Source: Allobosea sp. BK604 (lineage in GTDB: Bacteria > Pseudomonadota > Alphaproteobacteria > Rhizobiales > Beijerinckiaceae). Taken from it: a DNA stretch of 64,000 bases. Under the pieces are notes generated by a model. The model saw only the letters and a list, made by a program, of their open reading frames with translations, did no database searches and was not told the origin of the DNA. Location: NCBI RefSeq assembly GCF_004341515.1, contig NZ_SLZF01000002.1:682001-746000 (forward strand), given 5' to 3'. This document shows positions 8,961-17,826 of the stretch, piece by piece. A program made the translations under genes and the position numbers. How positions within the stretch are numbered: position 1 is the first letter of the stretch; every line of letters starts with the position of its first letter.

Positions 8961-9626
8961 ATGACCACAAGCACGACGACGCCATTCACCGAAGACGAGA
9001 TCGAATCCGCCCGCAAGCTCTTCGAGGGGCCGTGGGATTTCGTCTGGGCCTCGACGCGGATCGACGACCTGCCGCCGATGGTCGGCCAGGAGATCGCCTT
9101 TGCCGGGCGTTCCAATGTCGGCAAATCGAGCCTGATCAACGGGCTGACCCGGCGCAACGCGCTGGCGCGGACCTCGCATACGCCCGGCCGCACGCAACAG
9201 CTCAACTTCTTCCGGCAGGTCGGCCATGACGAGCGCCTGACCATCGTCGACATGCCCGGCTACGGCTATGCCGCGGTCGGCAAGGACAAGGTCGCGGCCT
9301 GGACCAGGCTGATCCATGACTATCTGCGCGGCCGCGCCAACCTGATGCGCGTCTATGTGCTGATCGATGCCCGCCACGGCATCAAGGATGTCGACGGCGC
9401 GGTGCTGGAGACGCTCGACAAGGCAGCGGTGTCCTATCAGGTCGTGCTGACCAAGGGCGATGCGATCAAGAAGTCCGACCAGCAATTCATGGCGGAAGCG
9501 ACCTATGACGAGATCAAGCGCCGGCCCGCGGCCTTTCCCGAGGTGCTGCTGACCTCGAGCGAGAAGGGGCTCGGCATTCCCGAGCTGAGGGCGGCGATCG
9601 CGCGGGTCCTGGCGGAGAAAAGCTGA
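8961..9626 (+). CDS. engB: Ribosome biogenesis GTPase EngB (YihA/YsxC)
   Basis: A 221-residue single-domain GTPase, normal for the family. It has G1 GRSNVGKS (residues 49-56), G3 DMPG (97-100), G4 TKGD (164-167) and G5 SSEKG (199-203). It acts late in 50S subunit assembly and is essential in many bacteria. The first 40 residues are a family-typical N-terminal extension. Confidence 0.95.
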   Translation: MTTSTTTPFTEDEIESARKLFEGPWDFVWASTRIDDLPPMVGQEIAFAGRSNVGKSSLINGLTRRNALARTSHTPGRTQQLNFFRQVGHDERLTIVDMPGYGYAAVGKDKVAAWTRLIHDYLRGRANLMRVYVLIDARHGIKDVDGAVLETLDKAAVSYQVVLTKGDAIKKSDQQFMAEATYDEIKRRPAAFPEVLLTSSEKGLGIPELRAAIARVLAEKS

Positions 9627-9641
9627 GCGCTGGAGCGTCTC

Positions 9642-11195
9642 CTAAGCCGCGTCTCGCGCCGCGCCGATCGAGGTGACGCCGTAGACCTCCGTATCCACCC
9701 GGCGCCGTTCGCCCAGGACATAGTCGTAGAGCGGGCGGCAGGCCGGCGCGACGCGCTCGCTCGCCGTGTCCGGCGCGACATTGTTGAGGTACTGGTAGAT
9801 CAGGATGTCCCGGCCCTCGCGGCCGGCATTCGGGAAGACTCCGCTGAAGCTGAAGCCGAGCTCCTCGAAGCGCCCGGCGAGCATCGCGGTGGCGGGATCG
9901 GCCAGCGGGAGCTGCAACAGCACGCTCGCAACCCCGTTCATGCAGAAGCGGCGGAGGAAGCCGGCAATCGAGCCGAGGACATCCTGACCGTAGGAACGCA
10001 GCTCGATGAGGATGTGCCCCCAACTCAGCAGCCCGCTCTCGATCGACAATTGCGTCGGCTCGGCGGGCAGCGGCCTGGAGGGCGGCGGCGGCGCGAACGT
10101 CACGGGCTCGCCGAGCGCCGTGTAGATGCTCTCCAGCATGTCCTGATGCCGCTGTGGGCTGAATAGAATCCGCGCCGGACCCGGCCGACCCGGCATGTAG
10201 ATCGTGATCTCCGACTGGCGGCCCGCCGTGCCTTCGGCCGCGCCGGCGAGCTCCCAGTCCGGGCTGACGCTGGCGAGGTGCGCGCCGGTCGGGACGCCGC
10301 GGAAGCGCAGCGCGCCGCGCTGCGAGATGGTATGGGCGGTCACGGCATTGGCGACGACGCCGAGATAGCCACGCTCTCGCGCGTCACGCGCGGCGAATTC
10401 GAGCATCTGGACGAGCAATGTCGGATTGGCGCGTGCCACCGGCGCGATCACGAGATCGCTGAACTCCGGCACGAGCGCGTTCACCGAGGGGTCGAGGCAG
10501 CCATGGCCGTAGATCGTGCCCTCCGGCCCGGCGGCGACGTAGCTGACCAGCCGCCTCTCCTCGTTGAGGCGGGCGAGCTCGGCGGGATTGTAGAGATGCT
10601 CGTCCGGCTTGGTGAAGCCATAGGCCAGCCAGGCGCAGCGCGCGACGCCATTGGCATCCGACGGCGCGAAGGGCCTGATCTCGAGCCGCGGCAGCGCCTG
10701 GCGCTTCGCGGCGGACGGCTCCGCGGCCGGCGCCTCGACAGGGACGGGACGTGGCGGCAGGCGGAAGCGCAGGTCGAACAGCTTGCCGTCGCGCCCGAGA
10801 TTGCGGAACATCGCCTCGTCGCAGGAATGCCAGGCGAGATGCAGCCCGAGGCCGGCGAGGTTCGGGTCCTCGATCGAGAAGGGCCCGGTCTCGGCCGGGT
10901 CATAGGGCAGCCCCCAGTCCTGGATGCGCAGCGAGAAGACCGCGCCCTCGCTGGCCGCCGAGACCCGGATCACCCCGTGCTCGCCGGCCGGATAGGCATG
11001 GTCGACCGCGTTCAGCACGACCTCCTCCACCGCGAGCTCGAGACGCGCCCGCTTCTCCGCCGCGAGGCCGAGCCGGTCCGCCGCGGCGAGGCTGGCCGCC
11101 TGCGCGATCGCGACGGCATGGCCGTCATTCGGCAGGTCGAGCTGAAACATCGGGTGCATCATCGGTCTCGCGTCGCCGGCATCTTCGCCGGTCAT
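9642..11195 (-). CDS. Fusion of RsbW-like ATP-binding domain with GNAT acyltransferase modules
   Basis: A 517-residue multidomain protein. Residues about 17-146 form a GHKL ATPase of the anti-sigma-factor kinase (RsbW/SpoIIAB) type, with N-box ELAVEEVVLNAVDHA (53-67), G1-like QDWGLP (92-97) and G2-like GLGLHL (115-120). Residues about 170-330 look like a GNAT acyltransferase (LEIRPFAPSDANGVA; ERGYLGVVANAVTAH). The C-terminal 120 residues end in FEELGFSFSGVFPN and DILIYQYL, resembling the last half of a second GNAT fold. No partner sigma or STAS gene lies nearby. The start at 11195 has GGA seven bases upstream; 11162 is an alternative. Confidence 0.75.
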   Translation of the reverse strand: MTGEDAGDARPMMHPMFQLDLPNDGHAVAIAQAASLAAADRLGLAAEKRARLELAVEEVVLNAVDHAYPAGEHGVIRVSAASEGAVFSLRIQDWGLPYDPAETGPFSIEDPNLAGLGLHLAWHSCDEAMFRNLGRDGKLFDLRFRLPPRPVPVEAPAAEPSAAKRQALPRLEIRPFAPSDANGVARCAWLAYGFTKPDEHLYNPAELARLNEERRLVSYVAAGPEGTIYGHGCLDPSVNALVPEFSDLVIAPVARANPTLLVQMLEFAARDARERGYLGVVANAVTAHTISQRGALRFRGVPTGAHLASVSPDWELAGAAEGTAGRQSEITIYMPGRPGPARILFSPQRHQDMLESIYTALGEPVTFAPPPPSRPLPAEPTQLSIESGLLSWGHILIELRSYGQDVLGSIAGFLRRFCMNGVASVLLQLPLADPATAMLAGRFEELGFSFSGVFPNAGREGRDILIYQYLNNVAPDTASERVAPACRPLYDYVLGERRRVDTEVYGVTSIGAARDAA

Positions 11196-11432
11196 CTAAT
11201 CCGGAGAGCGATTACCGACGCGTTTCCGGCATCGTCAGAGCCGGCTCCGGTCAGGTTGGATCAACCTGATCGGTGAATCCGTCCCTAAACTATTGCTGGA
11301 GAACGCGTGCTCCAGACCGCATCTCGCTTCACCATGCCGCGCCGGGCCCGGCTTGACGTGGATCGCGCTTCGGCGCCTTTCGGCAGCGATGGCCGGGCTG
11401 AGCCGACCTCGACGAGCCGGAAGCGACCGCCC

Positions 11433-11801
11433 ATGACCGCCACCCGAATCCACCTCGCCCTCGCCGCCCTGATGGGGCTGGCGGGAGTCGCGCTGCTGGC
11501 CGCCGCGGCGCATGTCACCGGCACGGCCAATGTCCAGACCGCCGGGCAGATGCTGCTCTTCCACGCCTCCGCCGTGATCGGCGCGACTGCGGCGCGCAAG
11601 GGCGGCTATCTCGCCGATCTCGCGGCACGGCTGGCGATTTCGGCGCTGATCTTCGGCGCAGTACTATTCGCCGCCGATCTCGCGCGGCGCGGCTTTGCCA
11701 ACGAGGCGCTGTTCCCGCGCGCGGCGCCGACCGGCGGCTGGTTCATGCTCGGCGGCTGGCTGACGCTGACCTTCGCGGCCGTGTTCGCGCCGCGGAACTG
11801 A
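11433..11801 (+). CDS. DUF423 family small membrane protein
   Basis: A 122-residue protein with four hydrophobic segments, beginning [23 protein letters not shown] and containing [18 protein letters not shown], both typical of the DUF423 (YgdD-like) family. The function is unknown; it is an inner-membrane protein. The ATG at 11433 gives the standard family length, while the longer upstream reading adds Arg-rich non-family sequence. It stands alone between the divergent HATPase-GNAT gene and argB. Confidence 0.85.
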   Translation: MTATRIHLALAALMGLAGVALLAAAAHVTGTANVQTAGQMLLFHASAVIGATAARKGGYLADLAARLAISALIFGAVLFAADLARRGFANEALFPRAAPTGGWFMLGGWLTLTFAAVFAPRN

Positions 11802-11890
11802 GCCGTCGCAAAACTGCTTTCCTCATTCGGGTATCATGCTCTAGAAGGCGCCGGCGCGCCGAACTCACGCGCCCTCGCGGAGCCTGCCCG

Positions 11891-12790
11891 ATGACCGATC
11901 CCGCCGCCCATCTGACGCCGTCGCAATCCGCCGACCTGCTCGTCCAGGCGCTGCCGCATATGCAGCGCTACGACCAGGAGATCATCGTGATCAAATATGG
12001 CGGCAACGCCATGGGCGACGCCGCGACGGCCGAGGATTTCGCCGAGGATATCGTACTGCTCGAGCAATCGGGCCTGAAGCCCGTGGTCTGCCACGGCGGC
12101 GGCCCGCAGATCGCACGCATGCTGGAGAAGCTCGGCATCAAGTCCGAGTTCAAGCAGGGCCTGCGCGTCACCGACCAGGCGACGGTCGATGTCGTCGAGA
12201 TGGTTCTGGCCGGCTCGGTCAACAAGGAGATCGTCGGCTATATCTCGCGCGAGGGCGGCAAGGCGATCGGGCTGTGCGGCAAGGACGGCAACATGGTGAC
12301 GGCCCGCAAGGTGACGCGCACCATCGTCGACCCTGATTCCAAGATCGAGCAGGTGCTCGACCTCGGCTATGTCGGCGAGCCCGAGACGGTCAACACGAGC
12401 GTGCTCGAATCGGTGCTGAAGGCCGAGCTCATCCCTGTGCTGGCGCCGGTCTGCGCCGCGGCCGACGGCCAGACCTATAATGTCAACGCCGATACGTTCG
12501 CAGGCGCGATCGCAGGCGCGCTCAACGCCAAGCGCCTGCTGCTGCTGACCGACGTGCCGGGCGTGCTCGACAAGGACAAGAACCTGATCTCCGAGTTGAC
12601 CGTCGAGGGCTGCCGCAGGCTGATCGCCGACGGCACGATCTCGGGCGGCATGATTCCGAAGATCGAGACCTGCATCTACGCGCTGGAAAAGGGCGTCGAG
12701 GCGGTGGTCATCCTCGACGGCAAGGTGCCGCATGCGGCGCTGATCGAGCTGTTCACCGATACGGGCGCCGGCACGATCATCCGGCGCTGA
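11891..12790 (+). CDS. argB: Acetylglutamate kinase
   Basis: A 299-residue amino-acid kinase with the nucleotide loop [13 protein letters not shown] (residues 31-43), the substrate loop VCHGGGPQI and a C-terminal [15 protein letters not shown], all characteristic of ArgB. It phosphorylates N-acetylglutamate, the second step and usual feedback point of arginine synthesis. Length and N-terminal extension match the hexameric, arginine-inhibited class, but inhibition is inferred. argD, argF and argE lie 41 kb or more away in this window. Confidence 0.97.
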   Translation: MTDPAAHLTPSQSADLLVQALPHMQRYDQEIIVIKYGGNAMGDAATAEDFAEDIVLLEQSGLKPVVCHGGGPQIARMLEKLGIKSEFKQGLRVTDQATVDVVEMVLAGSVNKEIVGYISREGGKAIGLCGKDGNMVTARKVTRTIVDPDSKIEQVLDLGYVGEPETVNTSVLESVLKAELIPVLAPVCAAADGQTYNVNADTFAGAIAGALNAKRLLLLTDVPGVLDKDKNLISELTVEGCRRLIADGTISGGMIPKIETCIYALEKGVEAVVILDGKVPHAALIELFTDTGAGTIIRR

Positions 12791-12934
12791 AAGCGAGGGC
12801 GCCATCATTCTCGCGTGATCCCGGACAAGCCGCTTTGGTGGTGCAGCGTCCGCCGGGATGACGGTACGCGGGACGAGAGTTACCTCCGGCGTGCCAACGG
12901 GACCCCTTCTTCGAAATAACTTCGCAAGAGTCTT

Positions 12935-12966
12935 GCATGTCATGATGGCATCGCCACATGACATGC
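12935..12966. promoter_or_regulatory. Long palindrome just before the nucleotidase start
   Basis: GCATGTCATG (12935-12944) and CATGACATGC (12957-12966) are perfectly complementary. The spacer itself pairs (TGGC with GCCA), leaving a loop of ATC and one bulged A, so the whole forms a 14-bp stem. It ends seven bases before the ATG at 12974, where no Shine-Dalgarno is visible. It could be a DNA operator or an RNA hairpin controlling translation. Confidence 0.6.
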
Positions 12967-12973
12967 CCCAGCC

Positions 12974-13735
12974 ATGAACCAGAACGCGACATTTTCAACG
13001 TCTACCCCGCTCCTTTCGGTGCCGGAAGCCTTCGCGCATGTCGATCATTGGATCTTCGACCTCGACAACACGCTTTATTCGCATGAAGCGAAGGTCTGGC
13101 CGCAGGTCGACGAGCGCATCACGCTCTTCCTGAGCGAGCTCTTCGGGCTCGACGGCATGTCCTCGCGCGCCCTGCAGAAATATTATTACCAGCGCTACGG
13201 CACGACGCTGAAAGGCCTGATGGAGGAGCATGGCATCGATCCCGGCGACTTCCTCGATTTCGCCCACCAGATCGACCTCACCCTGCTCGATCCGAACCCG
13301 ACGCTCGGCGACGCCATCGCGGCGCTGCCGGGCCGCAAGCTGATCCTGACCAACGGCTCGCGCGGCCACGCCGAGAACGTCGCGGGCAAGCTCGGCATCC
13401 TCCACCATTTCGAGGATATCTTCGACATCGTGCAGGCCGGCTTCACGCCGAAGCCCGAGCGCGCGACCTACGAGAATTTCCTGGCGAGGCATTCGGTCGA
13501 TCCGGGCAGGGCCGCAATGTTCGAGGATATCGAGAAGAACCTGGTCGTGCCGAGCGCGCTCGGCATGAAGACGGTGCTGATCATCCCGCAGACGCCCGAC
13601 CCCTTCCGCGAGGCCTGGGAACAGGTCGCGGTCGAGGCCGGCCATGTTCACCATGTCACCGCCGATCTCGCCGGGTTCCTGAAGCCACTCGGCCGGGCGA
13701 CGCAGGTGACGCCAGTGACGCCGGCAGTGGACTAA
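12974..13735 (+). CDS. Pyrimidine 5'-nucleotidase, HAD superfamily
   Basis: A 253-residue HAD phosphatase. Motif I is IFDLDNTLY (catalytic Asp29 and Asp31), motif II LTNGSRGHAENV, the conserved lysine lies in FTPKPE, and motif IV is MFEDIEKN. The SDT1-like pattern with YYYQRYGTTLKGLM is typical of pyrimidine 5'-nucleotidases, which are cytosolic and act on UMP/CMP or related phosphates. The 183-base gap after argB holds a repeat-like GATCCCGGACAAG stretch and the palindrome at 12935, so it probably has its own control. Confidence 0.87.
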   Translation: MNQNATFSTSTPLLSVPEAFAHVDHWIFDLDNTLYSHEAKVWPQVDERITLFLSELFGLDGMSSRALQKYYYQRYGTTLKGLMEEHGIDPGDFLDFAHQIDLTLLDPNPTLGDAIAALPGRKLILTNGSRGHAENVAGKLGILHHFEDIFDIVQAGFTPKPERATYENFLARHSVDPGRAAMFEDIEKNLVVPSALGMKTVLIIPQTPDPFREAWEQVAVEAGHVHHVTADLAGFLKPLGRATQVTPVTPAVD

Positions 13736-13743
13736 AATCGTCC

Positions 13744-13818
13744 CTTCCAAAGGAAGATTTGTTCGTCTTTACGAACGAATGTGAAGCTGATATTCCCTCT
13801 GTCCGTTATAGCGAACGG
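13744..13818. promoter_or_regulatory. Three inverted repeats in the metZ leader
   Basis: Three adjacent inverted repeats fill the gap between the nucleotidase and metZ: CTTCC-AAA-GGAAG (13744-13756), GTTCGT-CTTT-ACGAAC (13761-13776) and CCGTT-ATAGCG-AACGG (13803-13818). The last lies 11 bases before the metZ ATG. The middle one has the form of a TetR-type operator. No known riboswitch consensus is recognised. Confidence 0.45.
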
Positions 13819-13829
13819 CGGAGAGTGTT

Positions 13830-15020
13830 ATGTCGGATTCCAAGGCGGGCGCGCTGCACCCCGAGACGCGGCTGGTCCATGCCGGCACCTTGCGTTCGCA
13901 ATTCGGCGAGACCTCCGAAGCGCTCTTCCTGACCCAGGGCCATGTCTATGACAGCGCCGAGCAGTGCGAGGCGCGCTTCCTCAACAAGGATCCGGGCTTC
14001 CAGTACGCTCGCTTCTCGAATCCGACCGTTTCCATGCTCGAAGCACGCATGGCCGCCTTCGAGGGCGCGCAGGCCTGCCGCGCCACCGCGACCGGCATGG
14101 CCGCCGTCACCGCCGCTCTGATGAGCCTGGTGCGCGCGGGCGATCATGTCGTGGCGGCGCAGGCGCTGTTCGGCTCCTGCCGCTATGTCGTCGAGGAGCA
14201 CCTGCCGCGCTACGGCGTCGAATCTACGCTCGTGAAGGGGCCGGATATCGAGGCCTGGCGCAAGGCGGTCCGACCCAATACCAAGGTCTTCTTCCTGGAG
14301 AGCCCGGCCAACCCGACGCTGGAGGTGATCGATATCGCCGCCGTCGCGAAGCTCGCCAAAGAGGTCGGCGCCAAGCTGGTGGTCGACAATGTCTTCGCCA
14401 CGCCGCTGTTCCAGCGCCCGCTCGAGCTCGGCGCCGATGTCGTCGTCTATTCCGCCACCAAGCATATCGATGGCCAGGGTCGCTGTCTCGGCGGGCTGAT
14501 CCTCGGCTCCGAGGACATCATCACCCCGGAGGTCCAGACCTTCCTGCGCCAGACCGGCCCGGCCATGTCCCCCTTCAATGCCTGGGTGATGCTGAAGGCG
14601 CTGGAGACCCTGCCGCTACGCGTCCGCCAGCAGGCGGCCAATGCCCGCCTTGTCGCCGACTGGCTGCTCGGCCAGGACAAGCTGCCCAAGGTGACCTTCC
14701 CGGGCCATCCCGGCCATCCGCAGGCCGAGATCATCGCCAAGCAGATGAGCGGGCCGTCGACACTGGTCGCCTTCGAGGTCGCGGGCGGCAAGGAGGCGGC
14801 CTTCCGCCTGCTCAACGCGCTGAAGCTGATCCGGATCTCGAACAATCTCGGCGATGCCAAGAGCCTGATCGTCCATCCCGCGACAACGACGCATCAGCGC
14901 TTTTCGCCTGAGGTGCGCGCGACGATGGGAGTGACCGACGGTCTGATCCGGCTCTCGATCGGGCTCGAGCATCCCGACGATCTGATCGCGGACCTGAAAC
15001 AGGCGCTAGCGGCGGTCTAG
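13830..15020 (+). CDS. metZ: O-succinylhomoserine sulfhydrylase
   Basis: A 396-residue PLP enzyme of the Cys/Met-metabolism family. It contains YARFSNPTVSMLEARMAAFE, the pyridoxal lysine K211 in YSATKHIDGQG, and a C-terminal SLGDAKSLIVHPATTTHQ-like stretch. The pattern GQGRCLGG after the lysine favours MetZ over cystathionine gamma-synthase. It makes homocysteine from O-succinylhomoserine and sulfide in methionine synthesis. The TAG stop at 15018-15020 is shared with the left end of a dispersed repeat. Confidence 0.93.
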   Translation: MSDSKAGALHPETRLVHAGTLRSQFGETSEALFLTQGHVYDSAEQCEARFLNKDPGFQYARFSNPTVSMLEARMAAFEGAQACRATATGMAAVTAALMSLVRAGDHVVAAQALFGSCRYVVEEHLPRYGVESTLVKGPDIEAWRKAVRPNTKVFFLESPANPTLEVIDIAAVAKLAKEVGAKLVVDNVFATPLFQRPLELGADVVVYSATKHIDGQGRCLGGLILGSEDIITPEVQTFLRQTGPAMSPFNAWVMLKALETLPLRVRQQAANARLVADWLLGQDKLPKVTFPGHPGHPQAEIIAKQMSGPSTLVAFEVAGGKEAAFRLLNALKLIRISNNLGDAKSLIVHPATTTHQRFSPEVRATMGVTDGLIRLSIGLEHPDDLIADLKQALAAV

Positions 15021-15122
15021 AGCATTTTCGAGCGAAGTGGATACCGGTTCGCGTGAAGAAAATGCGTTAAAACAAAAGGTTAGAGAATTTTCGCGATTCG
15101 GAGAAACGCGGAAATACTCTAA
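15017..15122. repeat. Dispersed repeat family R1, copy 2 (inverted)
   Basis: A roughly 105-bp element in the opposite orientation to copies at 2214, 43788 and 58240. It starts CTAGAGCATTTTCGAGCG, reads through the reverse of the ACCGGTATCCACTT core, and ends AATACTCTAA. The initial CTAG includes the metZ stop codon. Confidence 0.85.
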
Positions 15123-15162
15123 GCACGGCCCGGTTCAGCGAAGCGAGCCCGGCCGAGCGTCT

Positions 15163-15522
15163 TCAGGCCGGGAACAGGCTCAGGATCGTCTGGGACGATT
15201 GATTGGTCAGCGAGGCCGTCTGGCCGGCGAGCATCTCCCGGGTCCGGGTGGCCAGCGCCATCGCGAACTCCTCCATCTTCTCGGGATCGCCGAGCGGACC
15301 GAGCGAAACTTCGTCACGCGTGACGATCGGCTGGAGGCGCGGTGGCGTCGCGCCACTGAGCTCGACCGAAACCGGCGGATCGAGGGGAGCGGAATCGCTT
15401 CCGCCTGCCGCACCGTCCGAGCGCGCATCAGTCGTCGGACGCGACTGCGGGGCAGTCGCCTGCTGATCGTCCAACCTGAGCGGTGCCGAACGAGAGGCGC
15501 TGCCGGTGCTTTCGACCGCCAT
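15163..15522 (-). CDS. Hypothetical protein
   Basis: A 119-residue protein not recognised. The N-terminal half is Ser/Ala/Pro-rich and looks disordered. The C-terminal part (about residues 65-119, DEVSLGPLGDPEKMEEFAMA onward) predicts helical, with TREMLAGQTASLTNQSSQTI resembling coiled segments of flagellar or secretion accessory proteins. That resemblance is weak. The ATG at 15522 is chosen because GGAG precedes it by six bases; earlier codons at 15528 and 15534 are possible. It is a single-gene unit between metZ and hemA. Confidence 0.6.
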   Translation of the reverse strand: MAVESTGSASRSAPLRLDDQQATAPQSRPTTDARSDGAAGGSDSAPLDPPVSVELSGATPPRLQPIVTRDEVSLGPLGDPEKMEEFAMALATRTREMLAGQTASLTNQSSQTILSLFPA

Positions 15523-15633
15523 GATCATCTCCAAGAGCTACGGCCATAGCGATGGCCGCGGATAGATCATGAAACGTAGAAGAAAGATGCTTCAGCCTCG
15601 TTGAGAAAGATACTGAAGCAACAGCCAAGCCAT

Positions 15634-15673
15634 TACCTAAAATTCTAAGCGTCAATCGCTAAAATTTTAGGTA
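15634..15673. repeat. AT-rich inverted repeat between hemA and a hypothetical gene
   Basis: TACCTAAAATT (15634-15644) and AATTTTAGGTA (15663-15673) are perfect 11-bp arms around an 18-base spacer that carries a further AGCG/CGCT pair. It is strikingly AT-rich for this genome and lies 49 bases after the hemA stop and about 110 bases before the hypothetical gene's start. It may be a terminator-like hairpin without a T run, or an operator. Confidence 0.5.
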
Positions 15674-15721
15674 GTTGAGCCTATTGGCGCAGCGCAGTTG
15701 CGCTGCGGCGCCGCGCATTAT

Positions 15722-16933
15722 TCAGGCCGCCCGCTTAAGCCCGACCTTGGCCCAGATCGCCGTCAGCGCACCGACCAGGTGCTCGATATCGGCATCGCTG
15801 TGCAGCGGCGAGGGCGTGATACGCAGGCGCTCGGTGCCGCGCGGCACGGTCGGGTAGTTGATCGGCTGAACGTAGATGTCGAAGCGGGCGAGCAGTTCGT
15901 CGCTGATCGCCTTGCACTGCACGGCGTCGCCGACCATGACCGGCACGATATGGCTGGGATTAGGCAGATGCGGGATGCCGACGGCATCGAGCCTGGCGCG
16001 AAGCACGCCGACGCGATCCTGCTGGCGCTCGCGCTCGGCCGAGCTCGCCTTGAGATGGCGGATCGCGGCGAGCGCGCCGGCGGCAAGCGCCGGCGGCAGC
16101 GAACTGGAGAAGATGAAGCCTGAGGCGTAGCTGCGGATGAAATCGCAAAGCGCGGCCGAGCCGGCGATATAGCCGCCCATCACGCCGAAGGATTTGGCCA
16201 GCGTGCCCTCGATCAGGGTGAGGCGATCGCTCAGCCCCTCGCGCTCGCTGATGCCGCCGCCGCGCGGTCCGTAGAGGCCGACGGCGTGGACCTCGTCGAT
16301 ATAGGTCATCGCACCGAACGCGTCGGCGATGTCGCAGAATTCGGCGACCGGGGCGATGTCGCCATCCATCGAATAGACCGATTCGAAGGCGACCAGCTTC
16401 GGCCGGGCCGGATCGATCGTCGCGAGCTTGCGGCGCAGGTCGTCCGGATCGTTATGGGCGAAGATCAGCTTCTCCGCGCGCGAATGGCGGATGCCCTCGA
16501 TCATCGAGGCATGGTTCAGCGCATCGGTCAGGACGACGCAGCCGGGCAGGCGCGAGGCCAGGGTCGAGAGCGAGGCCCAGTTCGACATATAGCCGGAATT
16601 GAAGAGCAGCGCGGCTTCCTTGCCGTGCAGATCGGCGAGCTCGCGCTCCAGCAGCACATGATAATGATTGGTGCCGCCGATATTGCGGGTGCCGCCGGCG
16701 CCGGCGCCGTTGCCATCGATCGCCTCGTGCATCGCCTTCAGCACGTCGGGGTGCTGGCCCATGCCGAGATAATCGTTCGAGCACCAGACCGTGACTTCGC
16801 GCGGCGCGCCCTCGCCGTGGTAGAGCGCGCGCGGGAAGCGGCCAGCCAGACGTTCCAGATCGGCAAAAACCCGGTAGCGGCCTTCCTTGCGCAAGGAGTC
16901 GAGCTCCTTGCGGAAGAATGTCTCGTAGTCCAT
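15722..16933 (-). CDS. hemA: 5-aminolevulinate synthase
   Basis: A 403-residue PLP enzyme that condenses glycine with succinyl-CoA, the first step of tetrapyrrole synthesis in alphaproteobacteria. It shows [34 protein letters not shown] (residues 77-93), [12 protein letters not shown] and the pyridoxal lysine K247 in GTLAKSFG. The ATG at 16933 has AGGAG seven bases before it. An FNR/FixK-like palindrome lies 77 bases upstream, suggesting oxygen-linked control. Confidence 0.97.
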   Translation of the reverse strand: MDYETFFRKELDSLRKEGRYRVFADLERLAGRFPRALYHGEGAPREVTVWCSNDYLGMGQHPDVLKAMHEAIDGNGAGAGGTRNIGGTNHYHVLLERELADLHGKEAALLFNSGYMSNWASLSTLASRLPGCVVLTDALNHASMIEGIRHSRAEKLIFAHNDPDDLRRKLATIDPARPKLVAFESVYSMDGDIAPVAEFCDIADAFGAMTYIDEVHAVGLYGPRGGGISEREGLSDRLTLIEGTLAKSFGVMGGYIAGSAALCDFIRSYASGFIFSSSLPPALAAGALAAIRHLKASSAERERQQDRVGVLRARLDAVGIPHLPNPSHIVPVMVGDAVQCKAISDELLARFDIYVQPINYPTVPRGTERLRITPSPLHSDADIEHLVGALTAIWAKVGLKRAA

Positions 16934-17009
16934 GGCGGTCTCCTGCAACGCCCTCGTCCTACGGGAGAGGAGCCTAACGCGAAATAGTGCGTGGTGTCGC
17001 GGGTTGCCT

Positions 17010-17023
17010 TTGAACTAAGTCAA
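17010..17023. promoter_or_regulatory. Candidate FNR/FixK box upstream of hemA
   Basis: TTGAA-CTAA-GTCAA matches the TTGAT-N4-ATCAA consensus at eight of ten half-site positions, with perfect internal symmetry of TTGA/TCAA. It is 77 bases upstream of the hemA start, between hemA and the gene behind it. hemA is a known target of FNR-type regulators in other alphaproteobacteria. Confidence 0.55.
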
Positions 17024-17039
17024 AACAAGCGTAACGGCG

Positions 17040-17663
17040 TCATGCAGACGGATGATAGGGGGCGCGGCCCTCGCTCAAGGCCTCGTCGAGCAATTCGACG
17101 CGGTCCTGGCCCCAGAACAGCTCGCCGTCGAGGATATAGGATGGCGCGCCGAAGACGCCGGCAGCGATAGCGTCGATACGGTTCTGCTCGTAGCGCTCAT
17201 GGCTGGCCGGCGACTCGGCCGCCTCCAGCAGGGGCTCGGCGGCGAGGCCGGCGCTTGCGGCCAGACGGGCAAGCACCGCCCCGTCGGCAAGGTCAAGCCC
17301 ATCCGCCCAGAGCGCATGAAAGGCGCGGCGCAAGAAGGCGTCGGGCTCGGCGCCCGAAGCGATGATCGCGATGACAAGACGGTCGGCCGGCGCCGGATCG
17401 AAGGGCCCTTTCCGCGCCTGGGGGTCGAGCGGCAGGCCGCGGCGCTTGCGCCAGCGCTGCAGCTCGACCAGCCGGTAACGCTGGCGGGCCGGATGGCGCT
17501 TCGGCAAAGGCAGGCCGCCGGTCTCGTCGAAGACGGCCCTGATCGGCAGCGGCCGGTAGGAGATCGTCGCGCCATGACGCTCCGCCACCTCGTGGAGGGC
17601 GGCATGGCCGAGATAGGCCCAGGGCGAGGCGAGGGTGAAGAAGTAGTCGATTTGGCGGGACAT
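17040..17663 (-). CDS. 2-hydroxychromene-2-carboxylate isomerase family protein (DsbA-like)
   Basis: A 207-residue thioredoxin-fold protein of the kappa-GST/HCCA isomerase family. It opens IDYFFTLASPWAYLGHAAL, where Ser replaces the redox cysteine pair, and ends near GVFGAPSYILDGELFWGQDR, the family cis-Pro and C-terminal signature. Relatives isomerise naphthalene-derived chromene carboxylates using glutathione, but many genomes carry copies with unknown substrate. The start at 17663 gives family length; the ribosome site is weak. It lies 17 bases upstream of the FNR-like box region and is probably independent of hemA. Confidence 0.85.
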   Translation of the reverse strand: MSRQIDYFFTLASPWAYLGHAALHEVAERHGATISYRPLPIRAVFDETGGLPLPKRHPARQRYRLVELQRWRKRRGLPLDPQARKGPFDPAPADRLVIAIIASGAEPDAFLRRAFHALWADGLDLADGAVLARLAASAGLAAEPLLEAAESPASHERYEQNRIDAIAAGVFGAPSYILDGELFWGQDRVELLDEALSEGRAPYHPSA

Positions 17664-17826
17664 GGTCGCGGAGGGTCCGTTGCGCGTGAGCGGGCGGCGG
17701 ACCATGCGGCATTCCACCCATCGCTGCCAATTCGAAATCTTGACCTCGCCCATCATCGCCGGATGATTGCTTTCGCGGCCCGCCGCATTAGACGTGGCAG
17801 GACGAGTTCACGCGGAAGGGACGAGC

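Noticed and set aside
13736..13829. Possible SAM-II riboswitch before metZ.
   Set aside because: The conserved pseudoknot sequence elements were not found; only simple dyads are present.
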